Shown in pieces: positions 53,867 through 64,000 of a stretch of 64,000 nucleotides of DNA. Below the pieces are notes generated by a model. That model did not search any database. It was not told the DNA's origin and worked only from the letters and a program-made list of their open reading frames with translations. Source of the DNA: Basidiobolus meristosporus CBS 931.73 (lineage: Eukaryota > Basidiobolomycota > Basidiobolomycetes > Basidiobolales > Basidiobolaceae); the NCBI GenBank assembly GCA_002104905.1, contig MCFE01000415.1, positions 1-64,000 of the forward strand, written 5' to 3'. The position numbers and the translations under genes are program-made. The stretch's first letter is position 1. Each line of letters opens with the position of its first letter.

Positions 53867-54347
53867 TTAGATAGCGACGAACCGTGGACGCGTTTCTTTA
53901 TTAATACCTATCCAATTATCCCGTCGAGTTCATTGGCCGTCAGTTTTTCGAATACAATGGGACAGCCACCATATAAACATTACAGGATTGTACGAAATAA
54001 AGATGGATTACAGTTAGTTGGCCATGGACAAGGCTGGATTGACCTCCATGATGTCAAGCTCCTCTTTATTTAGCTAGCGATCGATAAGAAGCCAACCCAA
54101 AGTGGTGCCACTGGTTACATGAAGTCATGACGCACGAAGCAATTGAGGATGGAAATCAATGTGTGCATATATAGCATTGGGGATGAGCCTATCCAACAGC
54201 CAATCCGGAAATCAATGAGCTAACAAAACACCCAATGCAAATTAGCGGAAGTAAAGCGAAGAGCTAGGACTATTTAAAGGTGGCGCGTGAAGAAGCAGGA
54301 CTATTTTAAGGTAGTGAAAATCCCCCAAGATAATCTACACTTCAGTA
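53867..54347. other. Intergenic before the two-pass membrane gene
   Basis: A near-duplicate motif, AGGACTATTTAAAGGTGG at about 54266 and AGGACTATTTTAAGGTAG at about 54297, lies 50-80 bp above the next ATG and probably contains its TATA element. No gene is visible. Confidence 0.5.
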
Positions 54348-54862
54348 ATGTGGACACTTCAGAAGCATGATTGGTATATGCTCAGCATGCTGTTCTGTGT
54401 GCTGATATTATGCTGCATCTCCGTCACCATTTGCCGTATCATTAGCCCCAATTCCTATCTCATGGCCGATGGTAACATCCTGGACAACTGCCCACATGGA
54501 AAAAGCGTACTTTAACACCTTCTTGATTCGCAGGTCCAAGTCTCTACTCGGTCAGCCTTGTTGTCGTTGAGATACTCTCGATCTTGGGGATTGGCATCAC
54601 AGTATTTCAGCTGGTTTATTTTGTGCATAAGTCCTATACCACCTCCAACCCGACTGCTCAGATGATGCAGAACAACCGAACCCCTGCGTATAATTCCCTG
54701 ATCGATGCACCCAGCACGAATCATCGGAGAAACACCATTTTGCTTGACCTTGAATCCAGCACTCCCTCAGAAAGCTGGATTCAAACACCCCCACCCACAT
54801 ACGAGAATTCACGCATTCAGTATTTTGACTATTCTGCACATCCGTTTCGAAATGTTCCCTGA
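54348..54862 (+). CDS. Two-pass membrane protein with PPxY tail, unknown
   Basis: Two exons (54348-54471, 54534-54862) give 150 residues. The first hydrophobic segment is MLSMLFCVLILCCISVTIC, rich in cysteine, and the second is SLVVVEILSILGIGITVFQL, both long enough to cross a membrane. The 80-residue C-terminal tail is hydrophilic, with TPPPTYEN containing a PPxY motif for WW-domain ligases, and several aromatic residues. I recognise no family. The layout resembles small adaptors that bring Rsp5-type ligases to membranes. The intron is 62 nt with clean GT-AG ends and the frame is continuous. Confidence 0.68.
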
Positions 54863-55712
54863 CAGTGGCCCAGCTAGCTGTAGATTATCCTCACCAACGT
54901 ACATAGCGCCTGTTTAATACTTCACCCATTAGATAGATTGTAAAGGCCAGTTTCAATATGTGTTTCTGTATTGGCATTAAACATGTTTCAGCATGCATTA
55001 TCGGCGTTACGCTCCACTGTGGTCGTACAGTAGCCGTGAAATGGTAGAATAACCCCCTAGGCTTCGGCTCTCCCATGGCATTGCCGCATCACTCCATATT
55101 TCTCATGAATGATTCCAGTTCAAGCAACCGATTCTGGATCAAAATTTTCCCTTGAAGGATGTGAAATAAATTCGGAATGCTGGTTTCATGTTCGGATGTA
55201 TGCCTTGCCGATGATTGGTCACAGCGATCAGAAATGCCGAACCTGTGTAACCCTAACTGACGTGGGAAACGGGGATGCCTTCCAGAAGTCGCATTTCGGT
55301 TGCTGCCATGTTCTCCTTGGTCATTTAGAGAGGGTTTCTGATAAGGAATAGTCTAGTTCGCACAGTGGGAGAGGGAATCAAGCCACTGTCTGCTCGTAAC
55401 TCAACCCCACCTTTGCTGCCTCCCCAAAATTTTACATGTGAACAGAATGTTAATTGATTGAACGTCACCTGTCAATCACTCAACGGCGTGGGGCTCCATA
55501 CAATTTTATGAGAAATCAAGTTGGCGGGATGTCATCCCTGCCGCCGTAATGCCTAATTATGAAGATCCGATCCCGGATGGGATCACTCGGGAGGTTTAGG
55601 CTTCCCCAACATGGGATTTCCCTAAAATATATTCCTGGAGTTCCCTAACCATTCTTTGTTTGAACTCAGCCCTTTCCTCTGTTCTTTCGCTTTCCTTTAC
55701 ACTTTATCTGAA
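54863..55712. other. Intergenic, no supported gene
   Basis: An 850-bp gap between the membrane protein gene and SDH2. Two frames (55109-55351 and 54891-55076) have no recognisable character. AT-rich CCTAAAATATATTCC near 55621 may be part of the SDH2 promoter. Confidence 0.45.
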
Positions 55713-56773
55713 ATGACTCTTGCCATCCTTACTGCTGTCTCGAGGGCCTCCGTGAGACCCATCGCCAGACAAGCACCTATGGTAAGTGTGGAGTGGCTGT
55801 TTTCTCTCTTCTATGAAGAGCACCAGTACTCACCAGATTTCCTATGATTTTAGCTTGCCAACATGGGGGTTAGGGGCATTCATGCTACCATCGCACCTCA
55901 AGCTAGTGAGGAAACCCCAGCCACCAAGAAGGAGCCACTACTTAAAACCTTTTCCATTTATCGTTGGGTACGTGTCTATTCCACATCGTGTCTGCCTATT
56001 GCAAAACGCCCCGTGCTAAACAGCATTTCCAGAACCCAGATGAGCCCACCGAGAAGCCCAAGCTGCAAGAGTACACTATTGACATCAACACCTGCGGCCC
56101 AATGGTGTTGGACGCCCTCCTAAAGATCAAGAACGAGATCGACCCCACCTTGACTTTCCGTCGTTCCTGCCGTGAAGGTACGCACCTGAGCAAGTATCTC
56201 GTACGATGTGATTACTAAACCAGACTTCACCATCCAGGTATCTGCGGTTCCTGCGCCATGAATATTGCCGGTAGCAACACCCTCGCCTGCATTTGCAAGA
56301 TTGAGCGCGAGGAAAAGAAGGATGTCAAGATCTACCCATTGCCCCATATGTACGTTGTGAAGGATTTGGTTCCGGATCTCACCAACTTCTACAAGCAATA
56401 CAAGAGCATCGAGCCATACCTCAAACAAAAGAATACCCGCACGGTCGATGATCGTGAGAACCTCCAGAGCATCGAGGACCGTAAGAAGCTGGATGGCCTG
56501 TACGAATGTATTCTTTGCGCTTGTTGCTCTACCTCATGTCCTTCCTACTGGTGGAATCAAGACGAGTATCTTGGTCCCGCGGTCTTAATGCAGGCCTACC
56601 GCTGGATGATCGACTCTAGAGACGAATTTGGACCTGAGCGTCGCGAGAAGTTGCAGAACCCCTTCAGCATGTACCGTTGCCATACAATCATGAACTGTGC
56701 CAGAACCTGCCCCAAGGGTTTGAACCCTGGTAGAGCCATTGCTGAGATCAAGAAGATGATGGCTGCTGAGTAA
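55713..56773 (+). CDS. SDH2: Succinate dehydrogenase iron-sulfur subunit
   Basis: Four exons (55713-55781, 55854-55967, 56033-56177, 56238-56773) give 287 residues. The basic N-terminus ([14 protein letters not shown]) is a mitochondrial targeting signal. The plant-type [2Fe-2S] site is [13 protein letters not shown] with LAC further on, the [4Fe-4S] site is [15 protein letters not shown], and the [3Fe-4S] site spans [19 protein letters not shown]. The protein carries electrons from the flavoprotein SDH1 to ubiquinone in complex II of the inner mitochondrial membrane. Exon 3 is taken from the AG directly before AACCCAG so that the protein reads FSIYRWNPDEP as in all homologues. It is complete and looks functional. 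Confidence 0.96.
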
Positions 56774-57192
56774 ACCATCTACTCGAGCCCCAAAACGTCC
56801 GACTTCGTTGTTTCGTTCGAATGTGTAAATTCATCTGCATCACATATCAAAACCAACACTACATTCCTCACTACTATCCGATCTTCAGCTACCTTTCACT
56901 GATACGTTGAATTCCAATAAACCTTAATCCAAAATGGCCCACATCCAGAAAACTTCATATTCCGAAGAGTTTTATTCTGATCTCTAGTGGTTGAGAGGTG
57001 CGTTACAATAGCATGCGAAAGTCCAAGTTTCCTCCTTGAAGTTTCATTATGAATAAAGGGTCTATTTAAGAGAAATAAATAACATAAAGGCGCGGTAGAG
57101 GGGTTTTCAGTCTGTTCACTGGAGTAGGGTGTGAATTCTAGGCTACATGAAGATGGTGACTGGAGAGAATGAATACGATCGAACGATGACTC
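56774..57192. other. Convergent intergenic region
   Basis: SDH2 and UTP18 converge here. No gene or RNA is visible. Confidence 0.5.
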
Positions 57193-59026
57193 CTAAGCAA
57201 CAGGATAGTGTCCCAAACGATACAACAACACCTTTCCTTTATCATTACCGATGGCCAAATAGCCACTCTCCGGTGAGAAGTCAAAGGCGTTCACGTAGCT
57301 GAGCGGAGTGCCGTGTGTTGGCCAGTTGTTGAACACAGTCATGGAAGGCATGTGGACCAGTCGGAACTGGTCTTTCTTGGCGCGACTGGAGATGCCCAGG
57401 ATTTGTGAGTCGTGGTTGAATTTCATGGCGGTCACGTTGGTTGTCAAGTTCATGATCGACTTGACTGGCTGGGGGCTGTCGGTGCTCTGAAGACTGGCTG
57501 ACTCGTAAATGTTGACGATACCGGATTGAGAACTACGTGGACAATTGGTTAGTTGGTACTGAAGGGTCATCAGATTCCACTAGATAACGTACCCGCAGGC
57601 ATAGTAGCCATTGGTGTTGGAAACCGAAATGATGCTGGGTCTGTAGCCTCCGTAGTCAGGGAACTTTTTCATGCAACGCATGGTCTTCATATCCCATTGA
57701 TAGATCTCGGTGTCTGTACCGATGGAGTACAAGTAACGACCGTCTGCTGACCAATCGATGGATCTCACTTGACCATTCATCTTCAAGTTGGCTACCCACT
57801 GCTTGGTTCGCTGCGATACCAAAACAATGTATCCCTCGCGTCCTTGGAAAGCAATGTATTCACCATCTGGCGAGACCTTGAACTTCTCCAGGGATTTTTC
57901 CTCGCGTCCTCGGATGCCGGAGATCTTTGTGATCTGACCTGCCTCCACATCGTACGCATAGAAGTACTTGCGTCTACCTGAGAGTAGGATCTGGTTGCCC
58001 TCTGGGGTGAAGGCAGCCTGATGGATTGGCAAGTCCTTGAAGTGTACAGATTGGATTTTGTTGTTGATTTTGCCATCGATTTGGAAGAGTCGAAGGGTCT
58101 TATCGAATCCGGCAGTGAGGAGTACCTGGGCGTTGGGATGGAACTCCACTGATTGGATAACACTCTGTTCAAGTGGAAGGGCCGCTTGTTAGAGATCGGA
58201 TTTTGGCGTGTTCAGTGGCTTCAAACTTACTTGTGAATATCCTTTTTGATTTGCGTTGCGTAGTCGGGTAATCTCCAGAGCATCCTTCGGCAACACCTTG
58301 GACTTCTGCTTTTTCAAGAAGCCATTGGTGCTACGAAGGATTTGTAGATTCTCGACATCCTCATCTTCACTGTCATAAACATCACCATCGGCCCAAGCAG
58401 GAGTGGGGTGGATCTTCTCAAACCTTGGGGAAAATTCCGCTTGTGAGCTCGACCAGGTATTAAGAGTATCCAATGATTCTTAATGCTTACTGCTGACGAA
58501 GTCTTTGCTCGTATTCTCTTCCTGTTAACACATCCTCCTCTTCGGTGGTTCGGAGCTTACGTAAAGTTCTCTTGCTAGCGACTGAGATTTCAAGCTCATC
58601 ATCGTCTTCATCTTCCCAAGCAGCTGAGGCTGATTGCTCGTCAGGAGTCTCCTCCTCGGACTCTTCCTCGCTATCCTCTTGTTCTGTGGGAGCTGGACCG
58701 CTATCCATGTAGAAGAGCTAAGATTCAAAAGAAAGTACCCTTCAGATTAGCTAAAATTGAAAGAAAACACAGAGGAACAAGACGTAAGGGTGGTAACATA
58801 CTTGATCACTTTCCAAACCCTCAAGACTGGTTTGCTCATCGCCACTCTCCTCCTCCTCGACACTCTCCACGTCGCTTAATTCGTGACCAGCATTTTTCCA
58901 TATCTCTTCGTCACCACCAAACACTAAAGCCTCGAGCTCTAATTCATCCGCCTCCTTCGCCTTCTTCTCTCTGTTAGCCAGGCCCTCGTTGGAGAGACCA
59001 CGTTTTCTCGATATTTTGGTGCTCAT
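57193..59026 (-). CDS. UTP18: U3 snoRNP / small-subunit processome protein UTP18
   Basis: Five exons (59026-58802, 58717-58491, 58447-58231, 58164-57593, 57532-57193) give 526 residues. The first 200 residues are acidic with long Glu/Asp runs and the conserved LRQ...FEKIHPTPAWA block. A seven-bladed WD40 propeller follows (SVEFHPNAQVLLTAGFDKTL, VRSIDWSADGRYLYSIGTD, AFDFSPESGYLAIGNDKG). UTP18 acts in the nucleolus in the UTP-B part of the processome that handles 35S pre-rRNA, and its N-terminal region recruits the exosome helicase Mtr4 in yeast. The intron between exons 2 and 3 is only 43 nt; a different acceptor 8 bases on breaks the frame. The pirin gene diverges 424 bp away. Confidence 0.93.
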
Positions 59027-59449
59027 TTACGTTGAAGAGAATCGATAAACCACAAAATACGTGAACTAGCCAAACGACTCGAACGAATCCGTGACTTCAA
59101 CCAGCTACACCAACCGAAGCATGATTTTTTTTTCTTTTCTTTCTTACTCAATAAGATCAGTTCGGAAATCAAGAAAATCAAAATTCCACCTGAAAAAATC
59201 AAAAAAAACTGGTTCACCGAGGCTGAATAATCCGTGGTTAAATTATGCGGATTTCGTGCATTTGACTATTTGTTGGTGTCAGCCGGTGCTTCCGGAAATA
59301 TATGCATACAAATGGGGATTATTCCGAGCGTTGACCAATCCGCCATACCAAATATGGTATATTTACCCATGGATCGTAAGTATAAAAGCCTCCAAATTGA
59401 ATGGTCTCTCTCATCAATCGTACTTTCAATTTCAGCAACAGACACACTC
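59027..59449. promoter_or_regulatory. Divergent promoter of UTP18 and pirin
   Basis: It carries a T-rich tract (59127-59150) near UTP18 and the TATA box TATAAAAG at 59381-59388 for pirin, 69 bp above the pirin ATG. An apparent in-frame extension of pirin from 59234 runs through this box and is rejected. Confidence 0.6.
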
Positions 59450-60319
59450 ATGGCCGCTCAAAGATACGTTACAAGTCAAGTAGAAGCCATCGCCCAATCT
59501 GAGGGAGATGGTGCCACTGTCAGAAGAAGCATCGGGACTAGCGAGCTCGAGAATTTCGATCCTTTCTTGATGCTTGATGAGTTCATGGTCGAGCCTCCTG
59601 CTGGATTCCCAGATCATCCACATCGTGGTTTCGAGACTGTTACTTATATGCTCGAGGGGATAGTTGCTCACGAAGACTTCGCTGGCCACAAGGGGGAGAT
59701 CGGACCAGGTGATCTTCAATGGATGACTGCTGGGCGTGGTATCGTTCATGCGGAAATGCCACAAACGAAATGCCGAGGCTTGCAGCTCTGGGTGAACCTG
59801 AGCGCTACTGAGAAAATGTGCGAGCCTCGCTATCAGGAGCTACTGGACAAGGAAATCCCTAGGGTATCCCCTCCAGGTGTGGATGCAGTGATTAAGGTTA
59901 TCGCCGGCCACTCATTCGGAGTAAGCAGTCCAGTGGTTACGAAAACCCCAACTATGTACCTGGACTTCAAGGTTGAGAAGAATTCCAAATTTGAGCAGGT
60001 CATCCCAGAGAGCTACCAAGGTTTCTTGTATATCCTGGAAGGCGAGGGCTACTTCGGATCAAAGAATACTCTTGGGAAAGCACACCATACTCTGACCCTA
60101 AGCGAGGAGGGTGGGTCAGTTAGCATCGAAACCAAGGATAGTGGAGTGCATTTTGTACTTGTTGCTGGCGAGCCCATCAAAGAACCCGTTGTTCAATACG
60201 GACCATTTGTCATGAATCATTCAAGTGACATTCAACGAACATTCATAGACTATCGCATGGGAATGAATGGTTTTGAAAGAGCTCGTACATGGCGCTCCGA
60301 GATAGGCAATCGTCGTTAG
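59450..60319 (+). CDS. Pirin-family protein (cupin)
   Basis: Intronless, 289 residues starting MAAQRYVTSQ. The N-terminal cupin has the metal ligands in HPHRGFETVTYM (two histidines) and HAEMP (histidine and glutamate), and the conserved FLMLDEF and GDLQWMTAGRGIVH. The C-terminal cupin shows GFLYILEGEGYFG. Pirins bind iron; members act as quercetin dioxygenases or as nuclear co-regulators. The long upstream frame from 59234 is in phase but passes through the TATA box, so the start is at 59450. Absence of introns beside intron-rich neighbours is notable, but pirins of bacterial type are common in fungi. Confidence 0.93.
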   Translation: MAAQRYVTSQVEAIAQSEGDGATVRRSIGTSELENFDPFLMLDEFMVEPPAGFPDHPHRGFETVTYMLEGIVAHEDFAGHKGEIGPGDLQWMTAGRGIVHAEMPQTKCRGLQLWVNLSATEKMCEPRYQELLDKEIPRVSPPGVDAVIKVIAGHSFGVSSPVVTKTPTMYLDFKVEKNSKFEQVIPESYQGFLYILEGEGYFGSKNTLGKAHHTLTLSEEGGSVSIETKDSGVHFVLVAGEPIKEPVVQYGPFVMNHSSDIQRTFIDYRMGMNGFERARTWRSEIGNRR

Positions 60320-60473
60320 GTTGAGCGCATGTCAATCAAGCAACAGTGTATTTTTATTTTTATCAATGATCAATCTTATTAGTAAATCATCTATTCTGTA
60401 TTTGTATTATACCAATTATCATTCAATAAATATAAATAAGTACAGTATATACTTCTTCCCAGAGTGTTGCCAA

Positions 60474-60887
60474 ATGCCTAAGCTTAAAAAGCCCAGGAAA
60501 AACCGGGGAAAGGTTGTTTCTCTGAAGGAAAAAGTTGGAAGCATGGATGAGCTGTGTCAATCCAAACAGATGGATTTGCTCAGAGATTTATTCAAGATTA
60601 CTCCGAAAACTTGTAGCCAATTCTGGGAGATTGGGCTTCGAACAGTTGCAGATTTCCGGAAGCCTGAACTTACAGCCCATGAGCTGTATGAGCGCTTTAA
60701 TACCTACGGAAAGAAAAATAATTTATGGAATGGTGCAAACGCCCCTCGGAATTATTTAACAGTATTTCGACGACTTCTATGGACTGCTAATGCTACCGAG
60801 GAAGACAGACGCCTGCATCCACATATGATGACTTGTAAAGCATGGTCCAAAAAAGCCATGACTGCTAGGGGGGAATCTGTGGATTAG
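60474..60887 (+). CDS. Small Cdd1/TfoX-C-like helical protein
   Basis: The 137-residue product starts with a basic stretch (KLKKPRKNRGK) and then has a helix-hairpin-helix-like core: ITPKTCSQFWEIGLRTVADF followed by LYERFNTYGKK and LTVFRRLLWTANATEEDRR. The pattern of a hairpin plus a GIRTVxDL-like strand and LYERF helix matches the Cdd1 (pathogenicity locus) and TfoX C-terminal families, whose fold is used to bind DNA or RNA. A TATA box (TATAAATA at 60431-60438) lies 43 bp upstream, and the frame upstream from 60321 is not coding. Family assignment is tentative. Confidence 0.6.
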   Translation: MPKLKKPRKNRGKVVSLKEKVGSMDELCQSKQMDLLRDLFKITPKTCSQFWEIGLRTVADFRKPELTAHELYERFNTYGKKNNLWNGANAPRNYLTVFRRLLWTANATEEDRRLHPHMMTCKAWSKKAMTARGESVD

Positions 60888-61452
60888 CAATTGAAATACT
60901 CGATATTCACTTTGTTGTTTCTGAGAATAGACCCGAATAGTATAGTTGATGAGTCGACTTACACTAAATGCACTTATACTACCCTGAGTTTTCTTGAGAT
61001 CGGACGATGGCATACTTCTGTTGGGGGGGGGTTTACCTTTATCAAAGTTAATGGAGGATGAAGGCATTGTAGAATCGAACAGTTCACTTACAACCTTTCC
61101 ATGAATTTCCAGATACGAGGTAATATAGATTCAGGGGTTTAACTCGATATTTATAACCAGCTAAAGTTCTATAGTAGCTGCTTTTTAATTGCTTAAAGGC
61201 AAATGCCCTCAAAGCGAGCCCAAGTATCACTCGCTTGTGGCCTCACAGTTGATATTTATCAATTGGAGCATGGATAGGTGCGAGTATTAGCATGCCTTCC
61301 AAAGTCAAGCACAGCGTTGTTACCAACACCCATCCCGTTTGTCTTCTAAATTGTTTTTCTGGGAGCCATTTGTGCTGCTTTGTTGTAATCTTCATTTTAC
61401 TTTAGTGTTTTATTGCAAATAGATTATGCTGATAAAGTGCCGCTTTCGTAGT
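60888..61452. other. Intergenic; possible unrecognised minus-strand frame
   Basis: A frame on the minus strand from 61067 starts MPSSSINFDKG but soon reaches a run of nine G/C bases (61023-61031) and overlaps the Cdd1-like gene antisense. A TATA-like box lies 83 bp upstream. I see no family and treat it as unsupported. Confidence 0.35.
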
Positions 61453-62595
61453 TTATGCTAGATCTTTTTCCGTTCTTATGTTCGGAGAATTCCGATGCAC
61501 ACATCCTGGGGTGCTCGAAAGTCTGGCCAGGATAGCGGTTGACAACTCCGTTGCCCATACATTTCCTCCTATGGCCAGGATGCGATGCGCCATTGAAAGC
61601 TGTGTTGGCAACGCAGAAGCCTGCTCGCTTACGATAGTACTGTACGTTTCATCAAACTGAACCTTGATGATCATGTCTTTGGCATTGGTATTGACAATGC
61701 TGGAAGCTAAGAGCCACAAGGTTGGGTGACTGGGATCTGGGCCACTTTCAAAGGCGAGATGTAGTAATGAGGCTCCCTTCGCTTGGTTTGATTTTAAAGT
61801 GAACCAAGTGATCTGACCGTTGTCATTGATTCGGCCAAAGGTACCGGTCCCTGTGGTATTTGAACCCAGAAGGACAAACCATACACCATGAGGTCCGGAT
61901 ATTGCACCCACAGGTGTAGATCCAAACTGAGATGGGATTGGAATCTGTGATGTAGTTCCGTTGGAAGTAATCCTCAGCAGCGAGCTGCCCTGATCTTGAG
62001 TAACGTAGAAATCTTTGTTTGTGGGGTGTTGAGCTACGAAAATGGGACTGGGCTTGGTTGGGAAGAGTGTTTGGTTGGCACTGTAATCCTTGTGGTTAAG
62101 GCGTAGTGCATGGCCGCTCTCCTTCAGAGTTGCCCAAAGGAAGTCGCCATATTCACCAATGTAATGCGGGCCCTTACCAGGAGCTGCCACATGTATTGTC
62201 CTGTGAATAATTGGTGGAGCCTCGAGGCTCTGTGGTTGTGGATCTACAAGTAGGAGCTGGTTTAGATATTCGACAGTGCACCATATCATTCCAGGATACT
62301 CAGTGGAAAGGGATAGGCCATGTAGCCCGGCATTTGGCCCTCCTAATGAGTGAGCCTCAATACCTGTAACCTGGCCATCTGGCCCAAGCTGAACCTTGAC
62401 CAATTTACTATTGCTCATTTGTGAGATTAAAATCATATCAGAGTTAGGCAGCTTCAGCAGCTCGTGTGTCATCTCAGTAGGTGGTAGATGATATTCATCA
62501 ATTCGATTCGTGCATATAGGAGCAGCAGCAGCATCCACTTGGATAGAGCACAAGGTCGACACAAGGAAGAGTACTAATGTGTTGAAGTGTAACAT
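61453..62595 (-). CDS. Secreted beta-propeller protein (virginiamycin B lyase-like)
   Basis: Intronless, about 380 residues from the preferred ATG at 62595. The start MLHFNTLVLFLVSTLCSIQ is a signal peptide with cleavage near VDAAAAP. The mature part shows five or six repeats of the form GPHGVWFVLLG, GPHYIGEYGDFLWATL, GLHGLSLSTEYPGMIWCTV and FGRINDNGQITWF, typical of the streptogramin lyase/SMP-30-like propeller. Secreted fungal relatives have unknown substrates. The frame extends up to 62667, and another ATG lies at 62604, but a TATA-like box at 62634-62640 is about 42 bp above 62595, in line with the other genes. One cysteine pair (CTNRID, CVHRN) may bridge the ends. Confidence 0.8.
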   Translation of the reverse strand: MLHFNTLVLFLVSTLCSIQVDAAAAPICTNRIDEYHLPPTEMTHELLKLPNSDMILISQMSNSKLVKVQLGPDGQVTGIEAHSLGGPNAGLHGLSLSTEYPGMIWCTVEYLNQLLLVDPQPQSLEAPPIIHRTIHVAAPGKGPHYIGEYGDFLWATLKESGHALRLNHKDYSANQTLFPTKPSPIFVAQHPTNKDFYVTQDQGSSLLRITSNGTTSQIPIPSQFGSTPVGAISGPHGVWFVLLGSNTTGTGTFGRINDNGQITWFTLKSNQAKGASLLHLAFESGPDPSHPTLWLLASSIVNTNAKDMIIKVQFDETYSTIVSEQASALPTQLSMAHRILAIGGNVWATELSTAILARLSSTPGCVHRNSPNIRTEKDLA

Positions 62596-63220
62596 CAATA
62601 CCATGTTTGTATTATATCTACCATTGGCCGTCTTAAATACATTCTCTTGATTTCCCACCATTGTCAACCTTACTTCATTATATGCAGGTCTTAGGGGTAG
62701 CTTTCGTTTGATTGGCAGATGTCTAAACTTTTATCACTGTAGTTGTAGAAGAATCAACAGGCGAAACAAAGCCTTTGAACATAGATTTTTCGGGAAATTT
62801 AGCAACATTTACGTGGTGAACAATAGAGCATCCCAACGGAACATGTGTCGTTAGGGGTCCAATCTATTACTGCAGCTGCATATATAGCTCACCTATTTCC
62901 ATTTACCTTCTCATAACTACGATTTCCTTGAATGAGTGCAGGGAGGCCAATAAGAATGCTACCCTTACTGACATAATCATCTGTACATTTTTGGAACTTG
63001 GCCATCCACCTGGTCAATGCTTAGTTCACACTAAGTTAGCTTCCAATCCAACTGACAGAAATAGGAGAGGATTGAAATGATAGTAATTTCAAAATTATTC
63101 ATACTACAGCACTCCTATGAGCTCATAGTTCTCACTGTTGCGCAGAAAATTATTCTGACAACTCTTCACAATGACTGTGCAGCAGTGCGTTACCATATGT
63201 TCATATGAACAACTACAATG
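62596..63220. other. Intergenic, no gene seen
   Basis: It contains the TATA-like box of the propeller gene (62634-62640). The last part, up to the Copia LTR, has no coding potential. Confidence 0.5.
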
Positions 63221-63567
63221 TGTTATAAGATTCTTGGGGATGTTGGAAGTGATTTGGAGAACAAGTAGATTATGTGGTTTTCACTTAATGATTGATTAAA
63301 TGTAAAAGTAGTATTAATACTTTTACATGGTCCTGGCATAACAAACACATAGAATATTTTCACTAAAATATCAGGTACCAAGAACATGAAAATTAGATGA
63401 GTTGTCCAAACAGCCCCAAACTTTGCGCACATGTTCTTGGGACCTTCCTAAACCTATTCTAAGTAAACCCTGACAAGAAGTTTGGTGAGTATTCTTTAGG
63501 ATTTGAAGGTAATGATCTAAGTGACTAAGTCAGGTGGATATTTAGGTGGAATAATAACTTTTTATAA
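63221..63567 (-). repeat. Copia 3' LTR
   Basis: It starts TGTTATAAGATTCTTGG in plus coordinates and ends near TTTTTATAAC; the outer edge on the element side is weak by one or two bases. It is related to the LTR at 22037-22368. On the minus strand a purine-rich CCAGGTGGGAAGG tract precedes it, as expected for a 3' LTR. Confidence 0.75.
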
Positions 63568-64000
63568 CCTTCCCACCTGGCTAAATTTTCCTACTGACTA
63601 GTTCCAGTTTTGACCAAAGATATTCAGACTTCTCTTTAGCTAATGGTTTTGTAAATATGTCTGCAATCATTTCATCTATAGGACAGTAAACTAAGCTAAC
63701 TAAGTTATTCTCTATAGCTTCACATATGAAATGATGTCTAATATCTATGTGCTCAGTTCTAGCATGAAAAGTTGGATATCTACCTAGTTGTATACATCCT
63801 TGATTATCTTGAAATAAAGTAATAGGCATTTTTGACATAGGCCCAAGTCTGTAAAAAGCTTTCATAACCACATTCCTTCTTTTGTAGCTTCACAGGCTGC
63901 CATATACTCTGCCTCTGTAGTAGAAAGTGCCATGGTTGGTTGCTTTCTTGAATTCCATGAAATTGCTCCTTTAAAGTAAAGAAAGGTGTATCCTGTGCTA
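63568..64000 (-). mobile_element. Copia pol 3' end (RNase H), partial
   Basis: The minus strand encodes the Ty1/Copia RNase H. The last third is open (63581-63871), with HIDIRHHFI, LVYCPIDEMIADIFTKPLA and NQGCIQLGRYPTFHARTEH. Upstream of 63872 a stop interrupts the frame, but beyond it the sequence still shows [21 protein letters not shown], which holds the catalytic glutamate. The element runs out of the window. The stop TGA-type break after EGMWL suggests decay. Confidence 0.85.

Noticed and set aside
59234-59449. N-terminal extension of pirin by 72 residues
   Set aside because: It runs through the TATA box at 59381 and precedes the normal pirin start MAAQRYV; no homology is apparent.
60321-60473. 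N-terminal extension of the Cdd1-like protein
   Set aside because: Low-complexity Ile/Tyr/Ser reading of AT-rich promoter sequence, with the TATA box inside it.
1-64000. CRISPR array, tRNA, rRNA or biosynthetic gene cluster
   Set aside because: No regularly spaced repeats, cloverleaf-forming sequences, ribosomal RNA blocks or clustered tailoring enzymes were found by reading both strands.

Overview
This is fungal nuclear DNA. Most of the spliced genes carry short introns, typically 50-75 nt, with GT...AG ends and CTAAC-like branch sites, and the proteins include chitin deacetylase with a chitin-binding module, Mediator MED15, Elongator ELP2, UTP18, U-box cyclophilin, an ECL1-type zinc protein and an arrestin-related adaptor. 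A SAM plus HMG-box plus AT-hook protein, the intron density and the DDE_Tnp_4 transposon point towards an early-diverging (zygomycete-type) lineage, but the placement is inference from protein style only.

Bases 1-22,370 are a transposon graveyard. Its core is a Ty3/Gypsy element on the plus strand (LTRs 567-935 and 13508-13876) broken by two later insertions. One is a second Gypsy copy in the opposite orientation (989-5927, flanked by ACCC). The other is a two-gene PIF/Harbinger-like DNA transposon (7139-10571, flanked by ATT). Downstream lie a CpG-poor relic of the same DNA transposon (13877-15343), a truncated inverted copy (15411-18272), a different Gypsy family (18273 to about 20,660) and duplicated Copia gag pieces with an LTR (21116-22368). 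The window also ends inside a Copia element (63221-64000, minus strand).

Bases 23,400-62,600 are a compact gene region. In order: purine nucleoside phosphorylase, arrestin-like protein, a broken polyphosphatase-type phosphoesterase, tRNA pseudouridine synthase, a small acidic secreted protein, U-box cyclophilin, chitin deacetylase, ELP2 (20 exons), a C2-domain protein, a bestrophin-like channel, a small DUF4286-like protein, the SAM/HMG protein, an ECL1-like protein, an amino-acid permease, a PPxY repeat protein, a coiled-coil protein, MED15, a two-pass membrane protein, SDH2, UTP18, pirin, a small Cdd1-like protein and a secreted beta-propeller protein.

The genes form no pathway cluster. 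ELP2 and the pseudouridine synthase both act on tRNA; the arrestin, the permease and two small proteins with PPxY motifs would fit a ubiquitin-directed trafficking theme; deacetylase and secreted proteins act at the cell surface. Many genes have a TATA-like box about 40-70 bp upstream of the ATG, which I used to choose between start codons. Exon coordinates are hand-derived from reading frame, splice consensus and family similarity. I found no tRNA, rRNA or CRISPR array.
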